This document shows positions 37,727-50,282 of a stretch of DNA of 64,000 nt, piece after piece. Position numbers and translations under genes: made by a program. The stretch is from Paracoccaceae bacterium. Its GTDB lineage: Bacteria; Pseudomonadota; Alphaproteobacteria; Rhodobacterales; Rhodobacteraceae. The notes under the pieces are model-generated. The model did no database searches and had not been told where the DNA came from. It was given only the letters and a program-made list of their open reading frames with translations. Location: assembly GCA_024742695.1 (NCBI GenBank), contig JANSXY010000001.1, positions 62,001-126,000 on the forward strand, in the 5' to 3' direction. Within the stretch, counting starts at the first letter, position 1; each line of letters begins with the position of its first letter.

Positions 37727-38932
37727 ATGACCCCCGGCGCGCGCGCGGCGGCGGCGATCGAACTGCTCGACCGGGTGCTGGCCGGCGAGGCGGCGGAACG
37801 CGCGCTGACCCGCTGGGCGCGGGCCAGCCGCTTCGCGGGATCCGGCGACCGCGCCGCGGTGCGCGATCTCGTCTTCGATGCGCTGCGCTGCCGGCGGTCC
37901 TGCCTGGCGGCCTCGGGGCAGGGGGCGGAAACCGGCCGCGCGCTGGTGCTGGGCGGGATCGTCGCCGCCGGTCATGATCCCGATGCGATCTTCAGCGGGG
38001 CGGGCCACGCGCCGCCGCCGCTCGACCCGGCGGAGCGTGCCGCGCTGATGGCCGCGTCGGCGGCGGCCGATTGGCCCGCCGCCGTCCGGCTCGACATTCC
38101 CGACTGGCTGGAGCCGGCCTTGCGCGCCAGCCTCGGCGCCGGGGCCGAGACGGTGCTGGCGACGATGCGCCACCGCGCGCCGGTCTTCGTACGGGTCAAC
38201 CTGGCCCGGATCGACCGCGCCGGCGCGATCGCGGCGCTTGCCGCCGACGGGATCGAGGCCGCGCCGGAGCCGCTGGCCGAGACCGCGCTGCGGCTGGGGC
38301 ATGGCGCGACGCGGCTGCGCGCCGCGGCGGCCTATCGCGACGGGCTGGTGGAATTGCAGGACGCGGCAAGCCAGGCGGTCGTCCTCGACCTGCCGCTGGC
38401 CGGCTGTCGCCGGGTGCTCGACTATTGCGCCGGCGGCGGCGGCAAGACGCTGGCGATGGCCGCGCGTCACCCCGATGCCGCCTATGTCGCCCATGACGCC
38501 GATCCGCGGCGGATGGCCGACCTGCCCGAGCGCGCGCGCCGCGCCGGGATCGCGGTCGCGCTGCGTGACACCGCCGGACTGGCCGGGGAGCCGGATTTCG
38601 ACCTGGTGCTGTGCGACGTGCCCTGTTCCGGCTCCGGCAGCTGGCGCCGTGCGCCGGAGGCGAAATGGCGGCTGACGCCCGAACGGCTGGCGGAGTTGCA
38701 GCAGCTTCAGGCCGCGATCCTCGCCGAGGCCGCGGCGCGGGTCGCGCCCGGCGGCCGGCTGGCCTACATGACCTGTTCCCTGCTGGACGCCGAGAACGCG
38801 GCGCAGGCGGCCCGCTTCCTCGGCGCCCATCCGGGCTGGCGAATCAGCGCCGAGCGCCGGCTCACGCCGGACGACGGCGGCGACGGGTTCTACCTGGCCG
38901 TCTTTGACGGACCGGGCGCAAACGGTCGTTGA
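37727..38932 (+). CDS. rsmB: 16S rRNA cytosine-C5 methyltransferase (RsmB/NOP2 type)
   Basis: A 401-residue SAM-dependent RNA m5C methyltransferase. It has an N-terminal helical NusB-like region (about 5-130) and a C-terminal catalytic domain with SAM-binding YCAGGGGKTLAMA near residue 236, the nucleophile motif CDVPCSGSGSWRR (PC motif) near 297, and the second cysteine in MTCSLL near 347. Such enzymes methylate C967 of 16S rRNA, though the exact position in this organism is inference. The two reactive cysteines of the family are both present. Probably co-transcribed with guaB. Confidence 0.88.
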   Translation: MTPGARAAAAIELLDRVLAGEAAERALTRWARASRFAGSGDRAAVRDLVFDALRCRRSCLAASGQGAETGRALVLGGIVAAGHDPDAIFSGAGHAPPPLDPAERAALMAASAAADWPAAVRLDIPDWLEPALRASLGAGAETVLATMRHRAPVFVRVNLARIDRAGAIAALAADGIEAAPEPLAETALRLGHGATRLRAAAAYRDGLVELQDAASQAVVLDLPLAGCRRVLDYCAGGGGKTLAMAARHPDAAYVAHDADPRRMADLPERARRAGIAVALRDTAGLAGEPDFDLVLCDVPCSGSGSWRRAPEAKWRLTPERLAELQQLQAAILAEAAARVAPGGRLAYMTCSLLDAENAAQAARFLGAHPGWRISAERRLTPDDGGDGFYLAVFDGPGANGR

Positions 38933-38983
38933 CGCCCCGTGCCGGGGCCGCGTAGTCACGAATTGTTGCCGCTCCGTGCAGAA

Positions 38984-38998
38984 TTAAGCCCCGATTAA
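38984..38998. promoter_or_regulatory. CtrA box upstream of cckA
   Basis: TTAA-GCCCCGA-TTAA is a perfect match to the full CtrA consensus TTAA-N7-TTAA and lies 53 bases before the chosen cckA start. CckA phosphorylates CtrA through ChpT, so the site suggests feedback on the kinase gene. Confidence 0.7.
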
Positions 38999-39050
38999 GC
39001 TTTTGGTCACCGAAATGCCGACGTCCAGGACCAGTAAAGGGAACAGCAGG

Positions 39051-41411
39051 ATGTCGAGCCCTGATGTGTCGCCGCCTCCGCTGACCCGCACCGCGCTCGC
39101 GCTTGCGCCGCGCTGGGGCTATCTCGTCTTCGCTGCCGGCGGTCTTGTCGCGGCGGCGCTGTCGGTGTCCGATCCGGTGCTGGGTGCGGGCCTCGCGGTG
39201 AGCGCCGGCGCGATCGCCGTCGCCGCCTTTGCCGCCACCGTGCTGTCGCGCCGCCACGCCGGGCGCCGGGCGGTGCTCAACGACCAGCTTACCGGGTTCG
39301 TGGCCCATGATGCCTCGCCGAGTTTCATCACCGATGCCGAGGGCGAGATCGGCTATCAGAACCGCGCGGCGCTGGACCGGTTCGGCAGCCGCGAGGGCCA
39401 GACGCTGACCCGCGCGCTTGGCGAGGTCTTCGCCAATCCCGCCTCCGTCCTGCACCGTCTGCAGACCCGTGCCGAAGCCGCAGGGGTGGCGCGCGAGGAT
39501 CTGGTCACCCGGCGCGGTCATGTCCGCCTCGCGGTGCACCGGGTGGCCGAGGCGGCCTTTCTGTGGCGGCTGGAGGACATGGCCGAGCGCGCCGTGGGCG
39601 GCCGCGGCGCCGAGACGATCAGCCTGCCGATGCTGACCGCCTCGAAATCCGGCACGGTGCTGTTCATGAACGAGGCGCTGCGCCGGCTGGTCGGCGAACG
39701 CGTCAAGACGCTGGACCGGATCTTCACCGATCTGCCGGTGCGCCCCGGCGAGCTCAACGAGATCATCGGGCTGTCGGGCAAGGTCCGGGCGCTGGCCGTG
39801 GAGGTCGAGGGGCCGGGCGGGCGGCGCGAGATTTACCTGGTGCCCGGGGCGGAGCCGCCGGTGCCCGCCGGCGTCGGCGTCGGCGCGGGGTTCGAGGCCT
39901 TGCCGGTCGCGCTGGTGCGCCTGTCGGCGCAGGGTGTCGTTACCGCCGCCAACCGCGCCGCGCGGGCGGTTCTGGGCGAGGGCGCGGTCGACCGGCCGCT
40001 GGCCGAGCTGCTGGAGGGCCTGGGCCGCCCGGTGGGCGATTGGCTGGCCGATGCGCTGGCCGGGCGCGCCGAGGGCCGGCCCGAGGTGCTGCGCGTGTCC
40101 GACCCCGACAGCGAGGTGTTCCTGCAGGTGACGCTGGCCCGGATGGTCGAGGACGGGCGCACCGGGCTGGTCGCGGTGCTGTCCGACGCCACCCAGCTCA
40201 AGACGCTGGAGGCGCAGTTCGTGCAAAGCCAGAAGATGCAGGCCATCGGCCAACTGGCCGGCGGCGTCGCGCATGATTTCAACAACCTGCTGACCGCGAT
40301 CTCGGGCCATTGCGACCTGCTGCTGCTGCGCCACAACGACCAGGACGATCCCGATTTCAGCGACCTGACGCAGATCGCCCAGAACGCCAACCGCGCCGCC
40401 AGCCTCGTCGGTCAGCTGCTGGCGTTCTCGCGCAAGCAGACGTTGCAGCCCTCGGTGATCGACCTGCGGGACAGCCTGGCGGAACTGACGCATCTGCTGA
40501 ACCGCCTCGTCGGCGAGAAGGTGACGCTGACCTTGGAACACGACCCGGAGCTGAAGCGCATCCGGGCCGACAAGCGCCAGCTCGAACAGGTGATCATGAA
40601 CCTCGTCGTCAACGCCCGCGACGCGATGCCGAAGGGCGGCGAGATCAGGGTCGAGACCGAAAACCTGCGGCTGGACAGCGAACTGAACCGCGGTCGCGCC
40701 AGCGTGCCTCCCGGCGACTGGGTGGTGGTGCGCGTCACCGACGAGGGCACCGGCATCCCCGCCGACAAGCTCCAGAAGGTGTTCGAGCCGTTCTACACCA
40801 CGAAGCGGCAGGGCGAGGGCACCGGGCTTGGCCTGTCCACCGCCTACGGGATCATCAAGCAGACCGGCGGCTTCATCTTCGCCGACAGCGTGGTTGGCAC
40901 CGGCACGACCTTCTCGCTTTACTTCCCGGCCTACGAACCGACGGGCGGCGAGGTGATCGATCTGCCGCTGGCGGCGCCGGTCGCGCCGGCGGTGCCGGAC
41001 CGGGCCGAGGGCGTGGTTCTGCTGGTCGAGGACGAGGCGCCGGTGCGCGCCTTCGCCGCGCGGGCGCTGCAGATGCGCGGCTACACCGTGATCGAGGCCG
41101 AGGATGCCGAACAGGCGCTGGAAAGGCTCGCCGATCCGGCGCTGGAGGTCGACCTGTTCGTCACCGACGTGATCATGCCGGGGATGGATGGCCCGACCTG
41201 GGTGCGCGAGGCGCTGAAGGCGCGGCCCGACACCCGCGTCGTCTTCGTTTCCGGCTATGCCGAGGACAGTTTCTCGGACCAGCAGTCGCGGATTCCGAAC
41301 TCGGTCTTCCTGCCCAAGCCGTTCTCGCTGTCCGATCTTACCAAGACGGTGGAAGACCAGATGCGGGCGCGCGGCGGCCCCGCGAACGGCACGCCCGGTT
41401 CCGGCGCGTAG
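39051..41411 (+). CDS. cckA: Cell-cycle hybrid histidine kinase CckA
   Basis: A 786-residue sensor kinase: two N-terminal membrane helices (about 18-65), PAS-like regions (about 80-200 and 215-380), a HisKA domain with phospho-histidine in GGVAHDFNNLLTAISGH (about 405), a HATPase domain (N box NLVVNARDAMPKGG, G box EGTGLGLSTAYGI) and a C-terminal receiver with aspartate in FVTDVIMPGMDG (about 705). CckA passes phosphate through ChpT to CtrA and CpdR in alphaproteobacteria. Several in-frame starts exist; ATG 39051 was preferred with AAAGGG upstream, ATG 39015 is possible. Confidence 0.92.
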   Translation: MSSPDVSPPPLTRTALALAPRWGYLVFAAGGLVAAALSVSDPVLGAGLAVSAGAIAVAAFAATVLSRRHAGRRAVLNDQLTGFVAHDASPSFITDAEGEIGYQNRAALDRFGSREGQTLTRALGEVFANPASVLHRLQTRAEAAGVAREDLVTRRGHVRLAVHRVAEAAFLWRLEDMAERAVGGRGAETISLPMLTASKSGTVLFMNEALRRLVGERVKTLDRIFTDLPVRPGELNEIIGLSGKVRALAVEVEGPGGRREIYLVPGAEPPVPAGVGVGAGFEALPVALVRLSAQGVVTAANRAARAVLGEGAVDRPLAELLEGLGRPVGDWLADALAGRAEGRPEVLRVSDPDSEVFLQVTLARMVEDGRTGLVAVLSDATQLKTLEAQFVQSQKMQAIGQLAGGVAHDFNNLLTAISGHCDLLLLRHNDQDDPDFSDLTQIAQNANRAASLVGQLLAFSRKQTLQPSVIDLRDSLAELTHLLNRLVGEKVTLTLEHDPELKRIRADKRQLEQVIMNLVVNARDAMPKGGEIRVETENLRLDSELNRGRASVPPGDWVVVRVTDEGTGIPADKLQKVFEPFYTTKRQGEGTGLGLSTAYGIIKQTGGFIFADSVVGTGTTFSLYFPAYEPTGGEVIDLPLAAPVAPAVPDRAEGVVLLVEDEAPVRAFAARALQMRGYTVIEAEDAEQALERLADPALEVDLFVTDVIMPGMDGPTWVREALKARPDTRVVFVSGYAEDSFSDQQSRIPNSVFLPKPFSLSDLTKTVEDQMRARGGPANGTPGSGA

Positions 41412-41568
41412 CGCGCCAGCCGTCCGCGGCCGGCGATATCCACGGCCGGGCCCCCGCGGCATCTACGGTTTCGCGCCGCGGGACTTCGAATCCGCGACCG
41501 GACGGGGTCGCGGTAAGACTCCGTTAACCACGGCGGCCAACCCTTCCCGCACGGTTTTTCCTTGCGAT

Positions 41569-41583
41569 GTTCTCTTTTTGTGC
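41569..41583. promoter_or_regulatory. Near-match LexA box upstream of recA
   Basis: GTTC-N7-GTGC differs by one base from the alphaproteobacterial LexA consensus GTTC-N7-GTTC. It lies 14 bases upstream of the perfect box at 41598 and in the opposite orientation. Confidence 0.45.
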
Positions 41584-41597
41584 GCATAAGGGAATGA

Positions 41598-41612
41598 GAA
41601 CAAGGATAGAAC
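41598..41612. promoter_or_regulatory. LexA (SOS) box upstream of recA
   Basis: GAAC-AAGGATA-GAAC is the exact reverse complement form of the alphaproteobacterial SOS box GTTC-N7-GTTC. It lies 71 bases before the recA ATG. Confidence 0.85.
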
Positions 41613-41683
41613 ATCGGCACGGGCGGGGCGAAGCGAGGCGCCCTTGTCGCGCCGGTCAGGGTATGGAACAAGGGGCGGACCCA

Positions 41684-42751
<1,068 letters not shown>

Positions 42752-42823
42752 GCCGACCGCCGGCGCGCCCCTGGCGGGCGCGGCGTGGCGGGGGCGCCGC
42801 GACACATGCCGCCGATGCGGCCG

Positions 42824-42846
42824 GGGCCGGGCGAGATGCCCGGCCC
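42824..42846 (+). terminator. Hairpin downstream of recA
   Basis: A perfect 9-bp stem GGGCCGGGC/GCCCGGCCC around GAGAT ends about 95 bases after the recA stop and is followed by TTCG rather than a long T-tract. It is a likely transcription terminator or RNA 3' end between recA and alaS. Confidence 0.5.
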
Positions 42847-42924
42847 TTCGCGTGTGGACACGGGCCGCGGCATGGTTATACACGGGTCCGTACCGCCGGA
42901 ATTTCGCCCCGAAAGGCCCGCCCG

Positions 42925-45582
<2,658 letters not shown>

Positions 45583-45586
45583 CAGG

Positions 45587-45874
45587 ATGCCCGCGCTCTG
45601 GATTGCCCATGTCACCGTGCACGATGCCGAGGCCTACGGCAGATACGCCGCGCTCGCCGGTCCGGCGATCGAGAAACACGGCGGCCGGTTCATCGCCCGC
45701 GCCGCGCGCTACGTGCAGCTCGAGGGCACCGACCGTCCGCGCAACGTGGTGGCGACGTTCCCGACGCTGGAGGCGGCCGTGGCCTGCTACGAAAGCCCCG
45801 AGTACCAGGAGGCGCTGAGCCACGCGCGCGGCGCGGCGGATCGCGAGTTGCTGGTGGTCGAGACCACCGAGTAG
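45587..45874 (+). CDS. DUF1330-family protein
   Basis: A 95-residue protein with the ferredoxin-like dimeric alpha/beta-barrel pattern of DUF1330 (ALWIAHVTVHDAEAYGRYAALAGPAIEKHGG, then VVATFPTLEAAVACYESPEYQ). Function unknown; related dimeric barrels bind small molecules. It starts four bases after alaS, with GGAGG overlapping the alaS stop, so it is probably translated from the same message. Confidence 0.88.
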   Translation: MPALWIAHVTVHDAEAYGRYAALAGPAIEKHGGRFIARAARYVQLEGTDRPRNVVATFPTLEAAVACYESPEYQEALSHARGAADRELLVVETTE

Positions 45875-45875
45875 G

Positions 45876-46580
45876 TCAGGGCCGTTCGCGGTCCAGCACG
45901 ATCGCGCCGGCGGTGATCTGCCCGACATAGCCGCAAGGGTCGGGGCGTTGCGAGAAATGCAGCCAGGCCGAGCGTGCGAAGGCGTCGGGCGCGAACAGCG
46001 CCACGAGCGGGCTGATCGCGTCGCGGCCCACCGGGGCGGTCGCGTCGATCTCGCCAAGTACCGTGCGGCGCAGCGCCTCGGGCAGCGTGCGGAAGGTCAT
46101 CGCGTAGGCGAGGTATTCATCGGTCGCCGGGCAGGCGGCGAAGGGGCAGGCGCCCGAGGCCTCGTAGGCCGCATGGGTCAGTTCATGGGTCAGCGCGGCG
46201 CGGAACAGGACATCGTCGGGCAAGGGTGCGAAAAGGCCGGCATGGCTGCGGTTCTCGGCGACCCGGTCGGGCGCGATCAGGTCGATCAGGCCCTCGCCGC
46301 AGTGAAACAGGCCAAGGCAGCCGGCATGCACGGCGTCGCGCAGCGCGATGGTGACCGGTTCGGTCAGGGGCAGGTTGCAGCTTGCCAGGTCGTCGGCCGC
46401 GGCGCGCGCCATGTCGCAGACCTGTCGGGCGGTGGCCGCATCCCCGGCCCGCACCGTCACCGGCACGCCGTCGCAGGCCAGTTCCGCCGCCGCCGCAGGG
46501 GCGGTCAGCGCCAGGAAGACCAGCGCGGGCCGAAGCGTCGCCGGTTCAGCCCGCGGCCTTCGCCTGCCGCTTGCGTTCAT
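45876..46580 (-). CDS. Secreted protein with HExxH zinc-peptidase-like motif
   Basis: A 234-residue protein with an N-terminal signal peptide (basic start, hydrophobic run LVFLALTAPAAAA, cleavage near residue 30), so it is probably periplasmic. The motif THELTHAAYE (about 135) contains HExxH with a further acidic residue close behind, the pattern of gluzincin-like metallopeptidases. Six or more cysteines could form disulfides (for example CDGV, CDMA, CGYVG). Family not named with certainty. The chosen ATG at 46580 overlaps the 3' end of typA by 35 bases; no later start keeps the signal peptide. Confidence 0.72.
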   Translation of the reverse strand: MNASGRRRPRAEPATLRPALVFLALTAPAAAAELACDGVPVTVRAGDAATARQVCDMARAAADDLASCNLPLTEPVTIALRDAVHAGCLGLFHCGEGLIDLIAPDRVAENRSHAGLFAPLPDDVLFRAALTHELTHAAYEASGACPFAACPATDEYLAYAMTFRTLPEALRRTVLGEIDATAPVGRDAISPLVALFAPDAFARSAWLHFSQRPDPCGYVGQITAGAIVLDRERP

Positions 46581-48366
46581 GCGGGTCGAGGAACCGCTTG
46601 CGCAGGCGGATGTTCTTCGGCGTGACCTCGACCAGTTCATCATCATCGATATAGGCGATCGCCTCCTCCAGGCTCATCCGTACCGGCGGCGTCAGCCGCA
46701 CCGCCTCGTCCGAACCGGACGCGCGGACGTTGGTCAGCTTCTTGCCCTTGAGCGGATTGACCTCGAGATCGTTGTCGCGGCTGTGCTCGCCGATGATCAT
46801 CCCTTCGTAGACCTGTTCCTGGGCCCCGATGAACAGCTTGCCGCGCTCTTCGAGGTTCCACAGCGCGTAGGCCACGCTGACGCCGTTCTCCATCGAGATC
46901 AACACGCCCTGCCGGCGGCCCTGGATCGGACCCTTGTAGGGGGCCCAGTCGTGAAAGATGCGGTTCAGGACGCCGGTGCCGCGGGTGTCGGTCAGGAACT
47001 GGCCGTGGTAGCCGATCAGCCCGCGCGACGGGACATGGGCGACGATCCGGGTCTTGCCGACGCCGGCGGGCTTCATTTCCACCAGCTCGCCCTTGCGCTC
47101 GCCGGTCAGCTTGTCGATCACCGCGCCGGTGAATTCGTCATCGACGTCGATGATCGCCTCTTCGATGGGTTCCAGCCGCTGCCCGTCTTCCTCGCGCATG
47201 ATCACGCGGGGACGCGAGATCGAGAGTTCGAAGCCCTCGCGGCGCATGTTCTCGATCAGCACGCCCATCTGCAATTCGCCGCGGCCCGAGACGACGAAGG
47301 CCTCGCCGCCCGGCGTATCCTCGACGCGGATCGCGACGTTCGATTCCGCCTCCTTCATCAGCCGTTCGCGGATCACGCGGCTTTGCACCTTGCTGCCGTC
47401 CTTGCCCGCCAGCGGGCTGTCGTTGATCCCGAAGGTGACCGAGATCGTCGGCGGATCGATCGGCTGGGCGGGCAGGGCGGTATCGACCTCGAGCGCGCAG
47501 AGCGTGTCGGCCACGGTGGCCTTCGACATGCCGCCCAGCGTCACGATATCGCCCGCCACCGCCTCGTCGATCGGGGTCTGGCTGAGGCCGCGGAACGCCA
47601 TGATCCGGGTGACGCGGAACTGTTCGATCCGCTCGCCGGTGCGGCTGAGCGCCTTGATCGTCTCGCCGGTCTTCACCCGGCCGGATTCGACGCGCCCGGT
47701 GAGGATCCGGCCGATGAACGGATCGGCGGAGAGCGTGGTGGCCAGCATCCGGAACGGCTCGGCCTCGTGCGCGATCTGGGCGGGCTTGGGCACATGGCGC
47801 ACGATCAGGTCGAACAGGGCCGAAAGGTCGCTGCGCGGCCCGTCCAGTTCGGCATCGGCCCAGCCGGCGCGGCCCGAGGCGTAGAGATGCGGAAAGTCCA
47901 GCTGGTCGTCATCGGCGCCAAGATTGGCGAACAGATCGAACACCTCGTTCAGCGCACGGTCGGGTTCGGCATCGGGCTTGTCGACCTTGTTCAGAACGAC
48001 GATCGGGCGCAGGCCCAGCGCCAGCGCCTTGGAGGTGACGAACTTGGTCTGTGGCATCGGCCCCTCGGCGGCGTCGACCAGCAGGCAGACGCCGTCGACC
48101 ATGCTGAGAATGCGCTCCACCTCGCCGCCGAAATCGGCGTGGCCGGGGGTGTCGACGATGTTGATCCGGGTGCCCTTCCACTCGACCGAGGTCGCCTTGG
48201 CGAGGATCGTGATGCCGCGCTCGCGCTCGATGTCGTTGCTGTCCATCGCGCGTTCGGCCACCGCCTGGTTCTCGCGGAACGCGCCGGACTGGCGCAGAAG
48301 CTCGTCCACCAGCGTGGTCTTGCCGTGGTCGACATGGGCGATGATCGCGATATTGCGAAGGTCCAT
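46546..48366 (-). CDS. typA: Ribosome-associated GTPase TypA/BipA
   Basis: A 606-residue translational GTPase of the EF-G superfamily. G1 is AHVDHGKTT near residue 11, G2 region ERGITI, G3 [12 protein letters not shown]4 NKVDK; domain II, an EF-G-like domain V and the BipA-specific C-terminal domain follow ([42 protein letters not shown]). It acts on ribosomes in stress or ribosome assembly. Full length. Confidence 0.96.
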   Translation of the reverse strand: MDLRNIAIIAHVDHGKTTLVDELLRQSGAFRENQAVAERAMDSNDIERERGITILAKATSVEWKGTRINIVDTPGHADFGGEVERILSMVDGVCLLVDAAEGPMPQTKFVTSKALALGLRPIVVLNKVDKPDAEPDRALNEVFDLFANLGADDDQLDFPHLYASGRAGWADAELDGPRSDLSALFDLIVRHVPKPAQIAHEAEPFRMLATTLSADPFIGRILTGRVESGRVKTGETIKALSRTGERIEQFRVTRIMAFRGLSQTPIDEAVAGDIVTLGGMSKATVADTLCALEVDTALPAQPIDPPTISVTFGINDSPLAGKDGSKVQSRVIRERLMKEAESNVAIRVEDTPGGEAFVVSGRGELQMGVLIENMRREGFELSISRPRVIMREEDGQRLEPIEEAIIDVDDEFTGAVIDKLTGERKGELVEMKPAGVGKTRIVAHVPSRGLIGYHGQFLTDTRGTGVLNRIFHDWAPYKGPIQGRRQGVLISMENGVSVAYALWNLEERGKLFIGAQEQVYEGMIIGEHSRDNDLEVNPLKGKKLTNVRASGSDEAVRLTPPVRMSLEEAIAYIDDDELVEVTPKNIRLRKRFLDPHERKRQAKAAG

Positions 48367-48424
48367 TGGTCCCGTCCTGGATGCTGCGGTGCCGCGATAG
48401 ACGAAACCGGGGATATTGGCCAGC

Positions 48425-48763
48425 CTAATGCGCCGCGGTCTGCGAGAACAGGTGGATCACCAGGATCCCGGCGATGATCAGCGCGATCCCCAGAAGCCCC
48501 GGCAGATCGATCCTCTGGCCAAAGACCGTCCAGCCCACGAAGGTGATCAGCGTGATGCCAAGGCCCGACCACAACGCGTAGGTCAGGCCGAGCGGCAGGA
48601 ACTTCAGCACCTTGACGAAGAAGAAGAACGCCCCGGCAAAACCCAGGAAGACCCCCAGCGAGGGCCAGAGCCGGGTGAACTGCTGGCTGGCCTGCAGGCA
48701 GGCGGTGCCGAAGGTTTCGAAGGCCACGGCGATGACCAGATAGAGGTAGACCTGGGCGGACAT
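48425..48763 (-). CDS. Small multidrug resistance (SMR) family efflux protein
   Basis: A 112-residue membrane protein with four hydrophobic helices, working as a dimer that exchanges protons for cationic compounds. The essential membrane glutamate is E16 (VAFETFGTACL), where most family members read AE rather than FE; the YALWSGLGI block with the conserved tryptophan and the final GILVIHLFS helix are typical. GGAAGGA lies six bases before ATG 48763. Whether it exports drugs, guanidinium or polyamines cannot be told. Confidence 0.9.
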   Translation of the reverse strand: MSAQVYLYLVIAVAFETFGTACLQASQQFTRLWPSLGVFLGFAGAFFFFVKVLKFLPLGLTYALWSGLGITLITFVGWTVFGQRIDLPGLLGIALIIAGILVIHLFSQTAAH

Positions 48764-49004
48764 GGCGGTTCCTTCCGGGGGGCGACGTTGCGGTCGCGGC
48801 GGTGGTTGATCGCGATCGTGAGGCGGGCGACGAGCGCGCCCAACGCGGAATAGAGCACCAGCCACGGCTCGATCAAGGGCGCGGCGGCGGCTTGTCGAAG
48901 CGCAGTTGCCTCCGGCTTGCGCGAAACCCGGTGCGGTCCGGCAGGATCGGCGCGGGGGTGCAGAGTCCGTCCGGGCCGGCGCCGTGGTGAAACTGCGCCG
49001 CGCG

Positions 49005-50219
49005 TCAGCCCGCCAGCGCGCGGCCCAGATAGGCGTCGACCCGTTCGAGAAAGCCCATCGTGGTGAGCCATTTCTGATCCGGCCCGACCAGCAGCGCGAG
49101 ATCCTTGGTCATGTGCCCGTCCTCGACGCATTGCACGGTGACGCGTTCGAGCGTTTCGGCAAAGCGCGCGAGATCGGCATTGCCGTCGAGCTTGGCGCGA
49201 TGCTTCAGCCCGCCGGTCCAGGCGTAGATCGAGGCGATGGAATTGGTCGAGGTCGCCTTGCCCTGCTGGTGCTGGCGGTAGTGCCGGGTGACCGTGCCAT
49301 GCGCGGCTTCGGCCTCGACGATCCGGCCATCGGGGGTCATCAGCACCGAGGTCATCAGCCCCAGCGAGCCGAAGCCCTGCGCGACCGTGTCGGACTGCAC
49401 GTCGCCGTCGTAGTTCTTGCAGGCCCAGACATAGCCGCCCGACCATTTCAGCGACGAGGCGACCATGTCGTCGATCAGCCGGTGTTCGTAGTGGATGCCG
49501 CTGGCCTTGAACGCCGCTTCGAATTCCTCCTCGTAGACCTTCTGGAACAGATCCTTGAAGCGGCCGTCATAGGCCTTGAGGATCGTGTTCTTCGTCGACA
49601 GGTAGACCGGCCAGCCGAGGTTGAGGCCATAGTTCAGGCTGGCGCGCGCGAAATCCACGATCGAGGCATCGAGGTTGTACATCGCCATGGTGACGCCGGC
49701 GCCGGGCGCATCGAAGACCTCGCGCTCGATCACCTCGCCGTCCGCGCCCTCGAACCGCAGCGTCAGCCTGCCCGCGCCGGGGAAGCGGAAATCGGTGGCG
49801 CGGTACTGGTCGCCGAAGGCGTGCCGGCCCACGACGATCGGCCGGGTCCAGCCCGGCACCAGGCGCGGCACATTGCGGCACAGAATCGGCTGGCGAAAGA
49901 TCACCCCGCCGAGGATGTTGCGGATCGTCCCGTTCGGCGAGCGCCACATCCGCTTCAGGCCGAATTCCTCCACCCGCGCCTCGTCGGGCGTGATCGTCGC
50001 GCATTTGACGGCGACGCCGACCTCCTTCGTCTTCTCGGCCGCGTCGACGGTCACCCGATCCTCGGTGCGGTCGCGTTCCTGGATCGACAGGTCGTAGTAG
50101 AGAAGATCGATGTCGAGATAGGGCAGGATCAGCTTTTGCTTGATGAAGTCCCAGATGATCCGGGTCATCTCGTCCCCGTCCATCTCGACGACCGGGTTGT
50201 CGACCTTGATCCGCGACAT
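49005..50219 (-). CDS. icd: NADP-dependent isocitrate dehydrogenase (homodimeric)
   Basis: A 404-residue TCA-cycle enzyme of the eukaryote-like homodimeric class, oxidising isocitrate to 2-oxoglutarate. Landmarks are the N-terminal [15 protein letters not shown], the isocitrate loop [12 protein letters not shown] (about 95-106), the Mg-binding [17 protein letters not shown] and the cofactor-region [23 protein letters not shown] precedes the ATG. Directly upstream lies a gene for an unrelated monomeric isocitrate dehydrogenase. Confidence 0.96.
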   Translation of the reverse strand: MSRIKVDNPVVEMDGDEMTRIIWDFIKQKLILPYLDIDLLYYDLSIQERDRTEDRVTVDAAEKTKEVGVAVKCATITPDEARVEEFGLKRMWRSPNGTIRNILGGVIFRQPILCRNVPRLVPGWTRPIVVGRHAFGDQYRATDFRFPGAGRLTLRFEGADGEVIEREVFDAPGAGVTMAMYNLDASIVDFARASLNYGLNLGWPVYLSTKNTILKAYDGRFKDLFQKVYEEEFEAAFKASGIHYEHRLIDDMVASSLKWSGGYVWACKNYDGDVQSDTVAQGFGSLGLMTSVLMTPDGRIVEAEAAHGTVTRHYRQHQQGKATSTNSIASIYAWTGGLKHRAKLDGNADLARFAETLERVTVQCVEDGHMTKDLALLVGPDQKWLTTMGFLERVDAYLGRALAG

Positions 50220-50243
50220 GGTCGTGCCTCCTGTGCCGGGAAG

Positions 50244-50276
50244 GCCGGGCGGCGGGCCGATGGCCGGCCGCCCGGC
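50244..50276. other. Strong hairpin between the two isocitrate dehydrogenase genes
   Basis: A 10-bp perfect stem (50244-50253 with 50267-50276) continues after one G-G mismatch into an inner GGCC/GGCC stem with loop GAT. It fills most of the 63-base gap and leaves only the icd ribosome site outside. It has no T-tract, so it may terminate partially, mark an RNA 3' end or attenuate icd. Confidence 0.6.
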
Positions 50277-50282
50277 GGTGTC

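Noticed and set aside
38862-41462. An 866-codon open frame antisense to cckA
   Set aside because: Low-information Arg/Gly/His-rich translation; cckA on the other strand has full kinase and receiver motifs.
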